Shown: positions 5,221 to 5,714 of the stretch, piece after piece
Layout: every line of letters begins with the position of its first letter
Numbering within the stretch: position 1 is the first letter of the stretch
Assembly: GCA_026986055.1 (NCBI GenBank)
Contig: JALSPH010000003.1
Span: forward strand, 1-5,714
Direction of reading: 5' to 3'
Origin: Campylobacterales bacterium
GTDB lineage: Bacteria > Campylobacterota > Campylobacteria > Campylobacterales > Hydrogenimonadaceae
Length of the DNA stretch: 5,714 bases
The notes under the pieces: generated by a model
The model's input: only the letters and a program-made list of their open reading frames with translations
Told to the model about the DNA's origin: nothing
The model's database searches: none
Made by a program: the position numbers and the translations under genes

Positions 5221-5714
5221 AAAGCACCATACGCCAAAGAGTGTATGCAGTAGCTGAGACTACGACAACGCCTATCAAATCTATGAAAAAACCGAAGCTC
5301 GCCATCGTTTTTACCTTTATGATGCGCGAACTCATGATGATAGCGTTCGGAGGAGTAGCGATAGGGAGCATGAAAGCGTAGCTGGCCGCAACGGTAGATA
5401 CCATCAAAATGAGCATAGTGGTAGGGTTTTCGGGGCCGTATAGCTGGGCCATTACCGGCAGTGCTATGGAGGTGAGTGCCGTGTTGCTCGTAATCTCTGT
5501 TGAAAAGCTGATGACAAGAGCGATAACCGCAAGAGTGAGCCAAAGAGGAAGAGAGTGGACAAACTCCAACTTCTGTGCTATCGCTTCGGCCAGATGGGTA
5601 GATCCAAAAGCGGCCGCTATGGAAAAACCTGCTCCGAACAAAAAGATGATCTCATAGGGAATGGCTCTGCTATCTTCCCACTCAAGAAGGTTGATTCCAG
5701 GCATAAAAAGAAGC
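5219..5714 (-). CDS. DASS-family sodium/anion (dicarboxylate or sulfate) symporter, C-terminal part
   Basis: The C-terminal 164 or so residues of an inner-membrane secondary transporter; the frame stays open to the right edge (codons before Met at 5704 read Leu-Leu-Phe), so the gene's start lies outside the window and the internal Met is not a start. DASS features are the LFGAGFSIAAAF segment with a Gly-rich turn, the second Ser-Asn-Thr substrate/Na+ motif in TEITSNTALTSIALPVM, and SYAFMLPIATPPNAI, the conserved PxATPPNAI signature close to the end of the family. About four to five membrane segments are covered, ending with a helix and a very short tail (LWRMVL). Full-length members have about 450-600 residues. 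The sequence seen cannot separate succinate/fumarate-type carriers from sulfate carriers. It lies 10 bp upstream of dprA on the same strand. Family call is firm, substrate open. Confidence 0.9.
   Translation of the reverse strand, partial: LLFMPGINLLEWEDSRAIPYEIIFLFGAGFSIAAAFGSTHLAEAIAQKLEFVHSLPLWLTLAVIALVISFSTEITSNTALTSIALPVMAQLYGPENPTTMLILMVSTVAASYAFMLPIATPPNAIIMSSRIIKVKTMASFGFFIDLIGVVVVSATAYTLWRMVL

Noticed and set aside
5196..5543. Minus-strand 115-codon frame rich in His, Tyr and Arg overlapping the symporter end
   Set aside because: The other minus-strand frame encodes the DASS SNT and PxATPPNAI motifs; the His/Tyr-rich translation is the frame-shifted reading of that membrane protein.

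Overview
The window most likely comes from a chromosome of a free-living Campylobacterota bacterium (Epsilonproteobacteria; the Sulfurimonas / Nitratiruptor / Hydrogenimonas kind). The reasons are a short DprA without an N-terminal SAM domain, a dprA and ruvX pair on the same strand, AGA/ATA-rich codon use, tight gene packing with many 1-10 bp gaps, and a haem-c sensor of the type common in redox-versatile bacteria. This placement is an inference from protein style; no marker gene settles the genus.

Layout. On the + strand: exodeoxyribonuclease III (xth, 21-812), then after 34 bp a membrane-bound diguanylate cyclase with a periplasmic c-type haem motif, HAMP, a cysteine-rich GAF-like region and an intact GGEEF domain (847-2733). 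On the - strand, read from right to left: ybhB-like PEBP protein (3967-3425), a small four-helix membrane protein (3422-3102) and ruvX (3100-2696). These three are spaced by 1-2 bp and are probably one operon, with a good sigma-70-type promoter just upstream of ybhB. Divergent from them is a 132-residue cytoplasmic protein on the + strand (4026-4424), which I read as a stand-alone degenerate GGDEF domain. Convergent to it on the - strand are dprA (5208-4429) and, 10 bp before dprA, the C-terminal part of a DASS-family sodium/anion symporter that runs off the right edge (5219-5714).

How the genes fit together. xth (repair), dprA (uptake of DNA by transformation, RecA loading) and ruvX (Holliday-junction resolvase-like / rRNA processing) are nucleic-acid housekeeping genes. 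Two proteins point to cyclic di-GMP signalling: the haem-c diguanylate cyclase, which should make it in response to a periplasmic redox or gas signal, and the small degenerate GGDEF protein, which has lost the catalytic loop but keeps an RxxD motif at exactly the I-site spacing and could be a receptor. The window is almost fully coding: no gap exceeds about 60 bp, and I found no RNA gene, mobile element, CRISPR array or long repeat.

The most interesting items are the degenerate GGDEF protein with a retained I-site-like motif, the four-cysteine cluster in the GAF-like region of the cyclase, and the insertion of a separately promoted gene group between dprA and ruvX.
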